This document shows, one piece after another, positions 16,572 through 26,900 of a stretch of 64,000 nucleotides of DNA. The stretch covers positions 124,001 through 188,000 of the forward strand of contig JAFGLJ010000027.1 in the NCBI GenBank assembly GCA_016928075.1. The letters are read 5' to 3'. How positions within the stretch are numbered: position 1 is the first letter of the stretch; each line of letters begins with the position of its first letter. Under the pieces are notes generated by a model. The model saw only the letters and a list, made by a program, of their open reading frames with translations. It did no database searches and was not told where the DNA came from. The position numbers and the translations under genes are program-made. The stretch comes from Bacteroidales bacterium (GTDB lineage Bacteria > Bacteroidota > Bacteroidia > Bacteroidales > VadinHA17).

Positions 16572-18344
16572 CTATTCTTCCATAAAGTTACGCATCATAG
16601 TCCTGTAAGTCGAAAACACGTTAGCCCTGGATACAAAACCGATATATCTGCCATTGTCAAGCACGGGAAGATTATAATGAGATGATGTCTGAAACTTATA
16701 TGCAACATCTTCCATTGATTCTTGTATGGAAACAGTTGGAGACGGCATAAACATTAATTCCTTAACATAGATATTATCATACAATTCCTGCTTGAACAAC
16801 AGGTGCCGGATATCGTTTTCCCACACAACACCCAGAAATTTATTATCCTCATCTACCACCGGAAAAATATTCCTTGAAGAACGGGAAATAACCTTGACCA
16901 GTTCACCCAGTGAGGCCTCTGGAGAAATAGTATTGAAATTTGTTTCGATAAGCGTTGATACATCCATTAGAGACAATGCAGCCTTGTCCTTATCGTGTGT
17001 AATTAATTCTCCCCTTTGTGCCAGCTGGTAGGTATACACTGAATTTTTTACAAATATTTTTAAAGTGGCATAGGAAATAGTGGATGTAATCATAAGAGGT
17101 ATGAACAATTCATAGCCCCCGGTTATTTCAGCAATAAGGAAAATCGAGGTGAACGGTGCATGTATAACACCTGCTATCATCCCGGCCATAGCCACAAGCA
17201 CAAAGTTACTAACCTCGACCTCGAAGCCGAAGTAATTAAGCAGTATGCCAAAGAGTAATCCTGCGTGGGCACCCGTAAAAAGTGCAGGAGCAAAAATACC
17301 TCCAACACCTCCACTGCCGAAAGTCACCGAAGTAGCCACAACCTTGAAAATTATCAGGAATAATAAAACCAGCACAAGAGCTAAAATACTATCGTTGTAT
17401 TTATAGTACATCGATTCCTCAAACAGATAATTATACTTGCCTGCCAGGGCACTGTTAATACCTTCATATCCTTCCCCGAACAAAGCGGGAAGGATAAATA
17501 TCATAACTCCCAGCATTATACCTCCGGCAATCAACCTGTTACCCCATTTTTTTATTAACCGGAATTTATCGGCAATAAAAACATATATACGTGTAAAATA
17601 AACTGATACCAGACCTGTAAAGATGCCGAGGAGTATAAAATAGGGAACATCGCCGACTATGAAACCCTGTTTAGGGGTAAACGTATACAGGAAATTCTGG
17701 CCAAGGAAAACATATGAAGTAAGAACTGCCGAAACACTGGATATTAATAAAGGCACTATAGATGCCATGGACAAATTGAGCATGATAACTTCAAGTGCAA
17801 ATGCAATAGCTGCAACCGGAGCTTTGAAAATAGATGCCATGGCAGCGGCTGATGCACAGCCGAGCAAGGTCATTATCTGCTTATAGCTTAATCTTAGTTT
17901 CATTCCCAGGTTAGATCCTATGGCTGCCCCTGTGGCCACAGTGGGGCCCTCAAGACCTACAGAGCCTCCAAAACCTACGGTCAGGGCACTGGAAATAATT
18001 GATGAATACATATTATGCCCCTTTATATGACCATTGGTCCTGGATATTGCAAAAAGGACTCCAGGTATACCATGACCAACTTCCTGTCTTAAAAGAAACC
18101 TTGTGAAAATTATAGTTGCCAGGATACCTAAAACCGGCAAAATGAGGTAAAAAATATTATAATGCTCAAGGTTAAATCCCAGTTTAAGAAGTCTTTGTAT
18201 ATATAGAACAAGGCTTTTTATTATAACAGCTCCCATACCGGCTGACACACCAATAACAACACTCAGTATTATAATAAAGGTTCTGTCACCGATATTCCTT
18301 TTCCGCCAGTTGAGGAACCTGTCGATTTTACGCCTTTTTGTCAT
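16572..18344 (-). CDS. ClC-family chloride transporter/channel with CBS pair (first of tandem pair)
   Basis: A 590-residue protein with the same layout as its downstream neighbour: ClC core (about 1-445) then two CBS domains. The selectivity motif is canonical, GSVGLEGPTVATG, with gating Glu132. The E203-equivalent position is Val186 in AFALEVIM. The GSGIP motif reads GHGIPG. The two genes share sequence along their whole length and arose by tandem duplication. The upstream gap 18345-18416 holds divergent promoters for this operon and the T9SS gene. Confidence 0.93.
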   Translation of the reverse strand: MTKRRKIDRFLNWRKRNIGDRTFIIILSVVIGVSAGMGAVIIKSLVLYIQRLLKLGFNLEHYNIFYLILPVLGILATIIFTRFLLRQEVGHGIPGVLFAISRTNGHIKGHNMYSSIISSALTVGFGGSVGLEGPTVATGAAIGSNLGMKLRLSYKQIMTLLGCASAAAMASIFKAPVAAIAFALEVIMLNLSMASIVPLLISSVSAVLTSYVFLGQNFLYTFTPKQGFIVGDVPYFILLGIFTGLVSVYFTRIYVFIADKFRLIKKWGNRLIAGGIMLGVMIFILPALFGEGYEGINSALAGKYNYLFEESMYYKYNDSILALVLVLLFLIIFKVVATSVTFGSGGVGGIFAPALFTGAHAGLLFGILLNYFGFEVEVSNFVLVAMAGMIAGVIHAPFTSIFLIAEITGGYELFIPLMITSTISYATLKIFVKNSVYTYQLAQRGELITHDKDKAALSLMDVSTLIETNFNTISPEASLGELVKVISRSSRNIFPVVDEDNKFLGVVWENDIRHLLFKQELYDNIYVKELMFMPSPTVSIQESMEDVAYKFQTSSHYNLPVLDNGRYIGFVSRANVFSTYRTMMRNFMEE

Positions 18345-18416
18345 AAATGCAAATATAAAAACAATAACAACCTGAAATGCCTGTTTTTTAATTAAGTTTG
18401 CATATAATGCTTTATA

Positions 18417-19907
18417 ATGGAGAATTTTATAAAAGCAATAACACTAATTATATTATATACAGGAACTGGTGTTTTGGCAGCACAGGATACTGAAAGACCC
18501 TTGCCACCAATACTCGATCTGGTGACAGTTGATCCCTTTTCAGGTCACACAGACCTGGAATGGACAGCCGGAGGCTCCCCTGATGTAGCCGGATACGTGA
18601 TCTACCTTTACATAGAAGAAGAAGGTTATGCTATAGATACAATCTTTCAGCCATATGCAAGCTCGTATACAAATACTGATTCAAATGCGGAATTTTATAG
18701 TGAAAGTTATGTGATTGCCGCTATTGATTCATCTGAAAATATAAGCCCCCTCTCTAATTTTCTGAATACCATATTCATCCGGGGAGAACTCGATACATGT
18801 GCCCACAGAATTGAACTTATATGGAATACCTACAAGAGTGAAGACCCTGAGGTGAGTGAATACAGGATTTATTCTTCATTTGAAGGGAATGACTATGTTT
18901 TTACAGGATCTACTCCGGTAAATGATACTGCTTTTTCAATTGAATCTTTTGAATCATATTCTGAATACTGCTTTTATGTCGAAGCTCGCCTTTCAAACGG
19001 ATCATCCTCATTTTCAAACATTTTTTGCATAAATACCAATCTACCTATTCCACCTTCCTGGATTAACGCAGATTATGCAAGTATAAATGATGACGGATCT
19101 GTTCAGTTGTCATTTACAATTGATCCCCTGTCAGAATATACAAGGTACAGGATAGAAAGAAGCAATGATACTCTTTCAGGGTTTGTACATGTTATTGACA
19201 AGTACGGTGATGATTTAAGAATAGAATATACTGATTATATGAAACCCGATGATGTTGCATATTACAGACTTGCGGCGTTGAACAGTTGTGACGAACCGGT
19301 TGTTTATTCAAATCTGGCATCAACAATCAACCTTAACCTCACTATGGACACAGACCTTATAAGGCTTCAATGGAACGGATATTACCAGTGGCGCGGAGGG
19401 GTTTCAGTATACAGGATATCAAGGAATATCAGTGGCTTTTTTGAAGAGATAGCGACAGTAAACGGTAATGATACAACATTTACAGATGATATAAAGACAT
19501 TCCTGTATGAAACCGGTCAGGGAAATATATGTTACCGTGTTATAGCCGAAGAAGGTTACAACCCATATTATTATAATGCCATAAGTGCATCCGATACAAA
19601 ATGTATTGAACAACCCGTAAAAATATATGTTCCAAATGCTTTCACTCCAGATAATAATTCGCTGAATGATATTTTCAGGCCTGTTTTGTCCTTCACTCCG
19701 GTTATGTATAAAATGATCATAACCAACCGAGCAGGGATCACCCTGTTTAAAACCACTGATTATCTTGAGGGATGGGATGGCCGGCACGAAAATGTAAAAT
19801 TGCCGGAAGACGTTTATATATGGTTAATTGAGGTAGAAACCCCTGAAGGGAAAATAATTACAAAAACAGGAACAGTAACAATAATTTTTAACCTCGATAC
19901 CCCATAG
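18417..19907 (+). CDS. Secreted Fn3-like protein with type B T9SS (gliding-motility) C-terminal domain
   Basis: A 496-residue protein with a signal peptide (to about residue 21, VLAAQD) and roughly four fibronectin-III-like units. The repeated signs are LEWTAGGSPDVAGYVIYL, IELIWNTYKSEDPEVSEYRI and LIRLQWNGYYQWRGGVSVYR. Residues about 410-496 are a CHU_C / type B sorting domain: YVPNAFTPDNNSLNDIFRP, then NRAGITLFKT, GWDGRHE, LPEDVYIWLIEVE and GTVTII. This domain directs export by the type IX secretion system to the cell surface or medium. The ligand is unknown. No T9SS machinery gene is adjacent. Confidence 0.9.
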   Translation: MENFIKAITLIILYTGTGVLAAQDTERPLPPILDLVTVDPFSGHTDLEWTAGGSPDVAGYVIYLYIEEEGYAIDTIFQPYASSYTNTDSNAEFYSESYVIAAIDSSENISPLSNFLNTIFIRGELDTCAHRIELIWNTYKSEDPEVSEYRIYSSFEGNDYVFTGSTPVNDTAFSIESFESYSEYCFYVEARLSNGSSSFSNIFCINTNLPIPPSWINADYASINDDGSVQLSFTIDPLSEYTRYRIERSNDTLSGFVHVIDKYGDDLRIEYTDYMKPDDVAYYRLAALNSCDEPVVYSNLASTINLNLTMDTDLIRLQWNGYYQWRGGVSVYRISRNISGFFEEIATVNGNDTTFTDDIKTFLYETGQGNICYRVIAEEGYNPYYYNAISASDTKCIEQPVKIYVPNAFTPDNNSLNDIFRPVLSFTPVMYKMIITNRAGITLFKTTDYLEGWDGRHENVKLPEDVYIWLIEVETPEGKIITKTGTVTIIFNLDTP

Positions 19908-19911
19908 CAAG

Positions 19912-19942
19912 TTTATAATGACCTGAATAATCGCTATATTTG
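19912..19942 (+). promoter_or_regulatory. Promoter of rel
   Basis: TATATTTG (19935-19942) is a perfect TAnnTTTG box. TTTA at 19912-19915 lies exactly 19 bp upstream, one mismatch from TTTG. The ATG of rel is 25 bp downstream. Confidence 0.65.
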
Positions 19943-19966
19943 TATTCGGGCGATTGAAATGAACAT

Positions 19967-22213
19967 ATGGGGAACAAGAATATATTCACGGAAGAAGATT
20001 TCGCGCTGATAAATAAAGAGTTTGATGCTTTGAAAAACAATCTTGTCCGGTGCAAAACACCGGAATGTATTGAACTGATTACCAATGCATTCAACCTCGC
20101 GAACAAGGCGCACATGAACATGCGCAGGAGGTCAGGCGAACCATATATTATCCACCCGATTGAGGTTGCAAAAATTGTTAACGCTGAACTCGGTCTGGGC
20201 GCAAAATCTATTGCCGCAGCTCTTCTGCATGATGTGGTTGAGGATACCGACTATACCCTCGAAGACATTGAAAAACATTTCGGCCCAAAAATTACCTCTA
20301 TAATTGACGGGTTAACAAAGATCTCGGGTAATTATGACAGCACGAACACTTCGCAACAGGCGGAGAATTTCAGGAAAATGTTGTTAACCCTTTCCGATGA
20401 TATAAGAGTCATACTTATAAAAACGGCTGACCGTCTTCATAACATGCGTACCCTGGATTCGCTTCCTGAAAGAAAAAAGATGAAGGTTGCAGGGGAAACA
20501 ATCTACTTATATGCTCCTCTTGCCCACCGACTTGGACTTTTCACCATTAAAACAGAGCTTGAAGACCTCAGTTTGAAATACCGCCACCCAAAAATATTTG
20601 ACGAGATAAGCAGGAAACTGAAACATAGCGAGAAAAAGAACCAGGCTATGATCAACAAGTTTTCACTTCCTATAATAGCCCGTCTGGAGGCTGAAAACCT
20701 GACATTTGATATCACGGGGCGACCAAAATCCATATATTCAATATGGAAAAAAATGCAGACCAAGAATGTACCTTTTGAAGAAATATACGACATACTGGCT
20801 GTGCGAATTGTTTTTGATCCCCTTAAAGGTGTATCTGAAAAAACAACCTGCTGGAATATTTACTCCATAATCACAGATATATACATGCCCAAGCCCGACA
20901 GGCTTCGTGACTGGGTAAGCAGGCCAAAAGTAAATGGTTACGAAGCATTACATCTTACCGTAATGGGGCCTCATGGAAGATGGGTTGAGGTTCAGATCAG
21001 AAGTACGCGCATGGATGAATATGCCGAGCGGGGATATGCCGCCCACTGGAAATACAAGGGAGATAATTCACAGGAAAGTGAACTGGATAAATGGATCAAA
21101 AAGATCCGGGAAATGCTTGAGAATCCTAATAACGACCCTATAGAGTTCCTTGATGAGTTTAAGATGAACCTATTCTCATCAGAGATTATGGTTTTTACTC
21201 CCAAAGGCAATATCATTACTCTTCCAAAAGGTGCTACAGCCCTTGATTTCGCCTATGAGATTCATACAGAAATCGGGAACCATGCAATAGGTGCCAAGAT
21301 AAATTATAAACTGCAAACATTGAACACCACCCTGCAAAGTGGCGACCAGGTTGAGATAATTGCCAGTGATAAAGCAAAACCCGTTAAGGAATGGCTTGAT
21401 TATGTTACCATGGCAAAAGCTAAGTCGGCAATAAAACACTCTTTGCGATCTGAAATAAAAGAGTTGCGTGACAAAGGGCAGAAAATACTTGAAGATAAAC
21501 TTAAAGAACTTAAAATAACCCATAATTCAGAGGTTCTCGATAAACTCCTTCCAGTATATGACTGTATTAACAGAGAAGATCTATACTCGAAAATCGGAAA
21601 TGGAATTATAAACCTTGATAATTTAAAGAAGATTCTGAAGAAAAATCCCAGTAGCCGGATTATTAAATACTGGGAACTCAGAATGTCGGGACTGCATAAA
21701 CAGACAAAAAGTGGTGATAAAGAAAGTAAACCAAGTGTTATAGATAAAGAAGTCCCGTATCTCATAAGGGAAAGCATTGACAGTCAAAAGCCTGATTACG
21801 AAATTGCCAAATGCTGCAAACCAATCCCGGGTGATGAAGTTATTGGTTACCTTTCACCTGATGGTAAAGTAGTGATACACAAACCTAAATGCCCTGTTGC
21901 AGTAAGATTAATGTCAAGTGAGGGTAACAGGCTGATTTCAGTGAAATGGACTATTCACAAAATGGTTTCATTCCTGGCACAAATACATATTGAAGGCATT
22001 GACAGGCTTGGAGTGCTGAACGATATAACGAATATTATTTCAGGAGAACTCAATGTGAATATGAGAAATATCACTATTAATGTACACGAAGGTATATTTG
22101 AAGGAACCATAGATGTGTATATTCATCATACAAAAGACCTCAACAACCTGATAATGAAACTTGTTAACATTGATGGCGTAGACAGGGTGAACAGGGTTGA
22201 GGATTTTAACTAA
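19967..22213 (+). CDS. rel: Bifunctional (p)ppGpp synthetase/hydrolase, RelA/SpoT family
   Basis: A 748-residue long RSH protein, the stringent-response enzyme that makes and degrades (p)ppGpp. Domains in order: HD hydrolase (about 45-200, with RRSGEPYIIHPIEVA and His88-Asp89 in ALLHDVVEDTD); synthetase (about 240-370, with YEALHLTVMGPHGRWVEVQI and YAAHWKYKG); TGS (about 405-465, VFTPKGNIITLPKGATALDF); a zinc-finger/helical part with Cys pairs (AKCCKPIPGDEVIGY, HKPKCPV); and a C-terminal ACT domain (about 670-748). The hydrolase site looks intact, so it is probably the bifunctional Rel/SpoT type. Confidence 0.97.
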   Translation: MGNKNIFTEEDFALINKEFDALKNNLVRCKTPECIELITNAFNLANKAHMNMRRRSGEPYIIHPIEVAKIVNAELGLGAKSIAAALLHDVVEDTDYTLEDIEKHFGPKITSIIDGLTKISGNYDSTNTSQQAENFRKMLLTLSDDIRVILIKTADRLHNMRTLDSLPERKKMKVAGETIYLYAPLAHRLGLFTIKTELEDLSLKYRHPKIFDEISRKLKHSEKKNQAMINKFSLPIIARLEAENLTFDITGRPKSIYSIWKKMQTKNVPFEEIYDILAVRIVFDPLKGVSEKTTCWNIYSIITDIYMPKPDRLRDWVSRPKVNGYEALHLTVMGPHGRWVEVQIRSTRMDEYAERGYAAHWKYKGDNSQESELDKWIKKIREMLENPNNDPIEFLDEFKMNLFSSEIMVFTPKGNIITLPKGATALDFAYEIHTEIGNHAIGAKINYKLQTLNTTLQSGDQVEIIASDKAKPVKEWLDYVTMAKAKSAIKHSLRSEIKELRDKGQKILEDKLKELKITHNSEVLDKLLPVYDCINREDLYSKIGNGIINLDNLKKILKKNPSSRIIKYWELRMSGLHKQTKSGDKESKPSVIDKEVPYLIRESIDSQKPDYEIAKCCKPIPGDEVIGYLSPDGKVVIHKPKCPVAVRLMSSEGNRLISVKWTIHKMVSFLAQIHIEGIDRLGVLNDITNIISGELNVNMRNITINVHEGIFEGTIDVYIHHTKDLNNLIMKLVNIDGVDRVNRVEDFN

Positions 22214-22301
22214 GTAAAACCAGCAAAGACTGCTCTTAATATACGTTTTGCAGTAATGAAAAAATCCTTTAGTTTAGTAGTTATTTTAATCTGGTTTAAA
22301 T

Positions 22302-22745
22302 ATGGTTAGTGAAGAAACCAAAAAAACCGTGAAGCAGATATTCACAGATTATCTCGAGAAGAAGGGACACCGTAAAACTCCCGAGCGATTTGCCATACTT
22401 GATGAGATTTACTCACGGTCAGGTCATTTCGATATTGAATCGCTATACATCTTTATGAAGAATAAGAATTACAGGGTCAGCAGAGCAACACTGTACAATA
22501 CTATTGATCTGCTGCTTGATTGCAGCCTGGTAATAAAACATCAGTTCGGTAAAAACATAGCTCAGTTCGAAAAAGCATTTAATTGTGCTCAGCATGACCA
22601 TCTGATAGATACAGAAACAGGCAAAGTTATTGAGTTTTGTGACCCTCGGATACATGAAATTGTCAAAACAGCATGTGAACTGAATAATTTCAGTCCACTT
22701 TATCATTCTTTGTATATTTACGGTGTAAGCAAAAATAAAAAGTAA
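22302..22745 (+). CDS. Fur-family transcriptional regulator
   Basis: A 147-residue protein with the Fur winged helix ([20 protein letters not shown], then [21 protein letters not shown]) and a short dimerisation domain ([20 protein letters not shown]). The C-terminal CxxC zinc pairs seen in many Fur/PerR proteins are absent, so the metal sites must use His/Asp/Glu only. It could sense iron, zinc or peroxide; sequence alone does not tell. It lies 88 bp after rel and 29 bp before the lipoprotein gene. Confidence 0.9.
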   Translation: MVSEETKKTVKQIFTDYLEKKGHRKTPERFAILDEIYSRSGHFDIESLYIFMKNKNYRVSRATLYNTIDLLLDCSLVIKHQFGKNIAQFEKAFNCAQHDHLIDTETGKVIEFCDPRIHEIVKTACELNNFSPLYHSLYIYGVSKNKK

Positions 22746-22774
22746 CAATTTTTTAAAAAAACCGTCTGAAAGAG

Positions 22775-23977
22775 ATGTATAAACGATTCATACCCGCAGC
22801 AATACTATGCCTGCTGTCGATTGTATACAGCTGTGAACGTACTGAGGATTTTGATCATCTTTACCTGCAGGATTACAAATTATTACGGGCTTACACCAGT
22901 TCTAACATAATTACCAGCTTGCAGTTACTGCAGACAGCTTACCCTGATATAGCCTCCCTGGCAGAGCATATATCATATGATGTAAGGGTATATTCAATAA
23001 GTTATAAAACAACCTTCCTGGGTGAGGAGATTATTGCATCTGGCCTTGTAAGCATCCCTGATGCTGAAGGGTCATTCCCTGTTATAAGCTTTCAAAACGG
23101 GACCAACACTTGCCATTCGAATGCGCCAAGTGTTAATTATAATAATGCACTTTATTCACTCCTTAGCGTAAACGCCGGTAATGGATTTATCATCGCTCTC
23201 CCCGATTACATAGGTTTTGGTGAATCAGAGGAATATCTCCATCCCTACTTCCATAGTGAATCAAGCAATAAGGCTGTAAGGGATATGATCCTCGCTGTCG
23301 AAGAATTTACAGATTATTTTGACGGATTGAATGTGAATAAGCAATTATACCTGATGGGATATTCACAGGGGGGATGGGCAACTCTCACAGCCCTGAAGGA
23401 TATTGAGCAGGATCCGCTTGAAGATTACTCGCTTGTGTCGGCTTCGTGCGGAGCAGGAGCATACAACCTAATTGACTTCAGTCATTACATTTTTACCCTC
23501 GAAACATATCCGAATCCATTTTACCTGCCGTATTATATCGAATCAAGAATACAAAATGGTATGGTCGATGACCCTCTTGATCTCTTCTTTAAAGAACCGT
23601 ACGCCAGTGTTATCCCCGGATTGTTTGACGGATCATTATGCAACAGTGAGCTGAATTCATATTTAACTAATGATATATCAGGATTGCTGACTGATCATCT
23701 TCTTTCAGATTTTGACACAAGTGATGATTTTATAAGCCTGAGGAGTGAGCTGCTTGCCTCCAGTGTAATTCCCTGGAAATTAAATACACCATTAATGATA
23801 ACACACAGTAATGGCGATAAGAGTATACCAATACAGCAATCTTTAGACCTTTGTGATAACTTGATTGATGCGGGCACTTCTGAAAATGATCTTTTTATCC
23901 TTGAAATTAATGATCTCGATCATAATGATGCAATTATTCCATGGGGTATTTCTACTTTAATATGGTTCGTAAATTAA
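22775..23977 (+). CDS. Alpha/beta-hydrolase lipoprotein (secretory lipase-like)
   Basis: A 400-residue protein with a lipobox (LSIVYSC, Cys19). The alpha/beta-hydrolase core has the nucleophile elbow GYSQGGWATL with its Ser, an oxyanion region SFQNGTNTCHSNAPS, ALPDYIGFGES, and a late Asp/His pair (THSNGDKSIP, NDLDHNDA). This resembles secretory lipases or the S9/S15-like esterases often lipid-anchored in Bacteroidota. The substrate is unknown; an ester or acylated sugar is possible. The activase gene follows after 13 bp, so co-transcription is likely. Confidence 0.82.
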   Translation: MYKRFIPAAILCLLSIVYSCERTEDFDHLYLQDYKLLRAYTSSNIITSLQLLQTAYPDIASLAEHISYDVRVYSISYKTTFLGEEIIASGLVSIPDAEGSFPVISFQNGTNTCHSNAPSVNYNNALYSLLSVNAGNGFIIALPDYIGFGESEEYLHPYFHSESSNKAVRDMILAVEEFTDYFDGLNVNKQLYLMGYSQGGWATLTALKDIEQDPLEDYSLVSASCGAGAYNLIDFSHYIFTLETYPNPFYLPYYIESRIQNGMVDDPLDLFFKEPYASVIPGLFDGSLCNSELNSYLTNDISGLLTDHLLSDFDTSDDFISLRSELLASSVIPWKLNTPLMITHSNGDKSIPIQQSLDLCDNLIDAGTSENDLFILEINDLDHNDAIIPWGISTLIWFVN

Positions 23978-23990
23978 ACTGTTCCATTAA

Positions 23991-26900
23991 ATGAATAAAT
24001 TGTTAACGGTTAACGCTCATCTGGGAATTGATATAGGGTCAATATCAATAAACACTGTTCTGATAGATGATCGTGGAGAGATTGTATTTGAGGATTATTC
24101 ATACTGCCATGGTAAGCCTTTCAATGTTGTCCTCAGTGTTTTAAGGGAGATTGAGGATAAATTCGGCCTGACGGAATTTTCAACTATATCATTTACTGGC
24201 AGTGGTGGAAAACAGGCTACAGAATTGCTTGGGGGTATTTTCATAAATGAAGTTATCGCACAGTCTGAATCGGTATCGAAATTGTACAGTGAGGTACGAA
24301 CAGTAATCGAGATCGGAGGAGAAGACTCAAAGCTTATTCAGTTTGAAAAAGATGGTGAGTCTAAGGCTTCATGCTTATCAGATTTTGCACTCAATAGCCT
24401 TTGTGCTGCAGGCACAGGTTCATTTCTTGACCAGCAGGCAAAACGAATCGGGTTAAGTATAGAAAGTGAATTTGGAGCCCTGGCAGAAAAATCAGTAAAC
24501 CCACCGAGAATAGCCGGCAGGTGCAGTGTTTTCGCAAAAAGTGATATGATACATCTGCAACAAATAGCCACACCACTGCATGATATAGTGGCAGGTTTAT
24601 GTTTTGCAGTAGCAAGAAACTATAAATCAACTCTTGGCCGGGGAAGAAAACTTGAAAGGCCATTTATCTTCCAGGGCGGAGTGGCAGCAAATGCGGGTAT
24701 GCGCAGAGCCATAGCCGAAGTGTTTAATTTAAGTGATGGTGAGCTGATTATACCCAGGCATCATGCATCAATGGGAGCAATAGGAGCAGTTTATTATAAT
24801 ATAAAACACAATCAAGACGGCAAACCTTACCTCGGTACAGCGAAGCTGGAAAAATATCTTGAATCGGGTACCGGGAAAACCTACCACCTGGAACCTTTAG
24901 CAGTATCAGAGGCCGTATATAATAAAGAAATCTTCCATCTGCCGCCTGCCAACGGCCTGCAGGATGTATACCTTGGACTCGATGTTGGTTCACTGAGCAC
25001 CAATGTCGTTCTTATTGACAGGGATAATAATGTAATAGCAAGAAGATATCTGCCAACTGCAAGTAAACCGCTCGATGCCATACGGCGTGGCCTGAAAGAA
25101 ATATACGATGAAGTGGGCAACAGGGTTAGAGTAAAGGCTGCAGGTACAACAGGATCAGGACGATACCTGACAGGTGACTTTATCGGAGCAGATACCATAC
25201 AGAATGAAATAACTGCTCAGGCAACGGCTGCTATTGCTTACGACAGAAGCGTGGACACAATATTTGAAATAGGTGGACAGGATTCCAAGTATATCAGTAT
25301 AAAAAACGGAGTGGTTGTTGATTTTGAAATGAATAAAGTTTGTGCTGCTGGCACCGGCTCTTTCCTTGAAGAACAGGCGGAAAAACTTGGTATTAATATA
25401 GTAGATGAGTTCGGGAAACTCGCACTTGAGTCAAAACAACCGGTCAGACTGGGTGACCGTTGTACGGTTTTTATGGAATCGGATCTGAATTCACACCAGC
25501 AAAAAGGTGTTTTCTTAAATGACCTTCTGGGCGGCCTGGCGTATTCCATAGTACAGAATTACCTTCAGAAAGTAGTTGGAGAAAAACTCATAGGAGACAA
25601 TATTTTCTTCCAGGGAGGAGTGACCAATAATAAATCAGTTGTTGCGGCCTTTGAAAAGGTGACAGGCAAAAAAATAACCATTCCACCCCACTTTGATGTC
25701 ACGGGTGCAATAGGAGCGGCCATCCTGGCAAGAGAATATATGGAAGAAAGCAAGGAAAGCAACTTCAAGGGTTTTGAGATAAGCAATAAAGCCTATAAGG
25801 TTAAACGGTTTACATGCCATTCTTGTTCAAATAATTGTGAGATACAATCAATAAAAATAGAAGGGGAAAAGAAAGCCCTTTTCTATGGCGGACGTTGCGA
25901 AAAATATGAAAAAGAGGAAAGGAAGAAGAAAGACCATAATATACCCGACCTTTTTATAGAAAGGAATGAGAGGCTGCTGGGTGATTATAAAGAAACCAGT
26001 GATTCCAATAAACCCTCTATAGGAATACCCCGTGCCTTAATGCTGTTTTACCAGCAATTTCCTTTCTGGAGAAAGTTTTTCGAAACACTGGGTTTTAACG
26101 TAGTGATATCAGATCCTTCAAATAGTAATCTTGTAAAAGAATCAATTGAACTGATGGTATCTGAAACATGCCTGCCTATGGAGCTGATGCACGGGCATGT
26201 GAAAAACCTTCTGGATAAGGGGGTTGACAATATTTTTATCCCCTTTGTTGTCAATGTGAAAGCAGATAGCGACAATCCCACAAATAATTGCAATTGCCCA
26301 TGGGTCCAGGCTGCCCCTTTCATGATAAAAAGCGCTTTCAAAGATGAATCAATAAGAAAAAAATTACTCATGCCCTCCCTGCATTTCAGGTACTTCCGGA
26401 CAGCACTTAAAAATGAGTTGGGTAAATTCATGAAAGATCATTTTGATATAAAGCCATCAATAACCTGGAAAGCTATACTTGAAGCCGACCGGGCTCAGGT
26501 TGAATTTGAAAACTCCCTGCGCAAAAGAGGAGAAGAAATTCTTGGTACAGACTTTGGAAATGGAATCAGGAAAGTGGTGATACTGGGACGACCATATAAT
26601 ACCGGTGACCCCTACCTTAACCTGAGCCTTATCGAGAAACTTATCAACCTGAATACCCTGCCCGTTCCTGTTGATTTCCTCCCCCTGAAACAGGAAAAGA
26701 TCTTCGATGATTATCCCATGATGTACTGGCCAAATGGCCAGAAAATAATAGCAGCTTCACGCATGATAAGGAAAAATGATGATCTGTATGCAGTCTACCT
26801 GGGAAATTTCAGGTGTGGACCTGACTCATTTGTCACACATTATGTGAGGCACGAGATGAAAGGTAAGCCATTTCTGCACCTGGAGGTAGATGAACACAGT

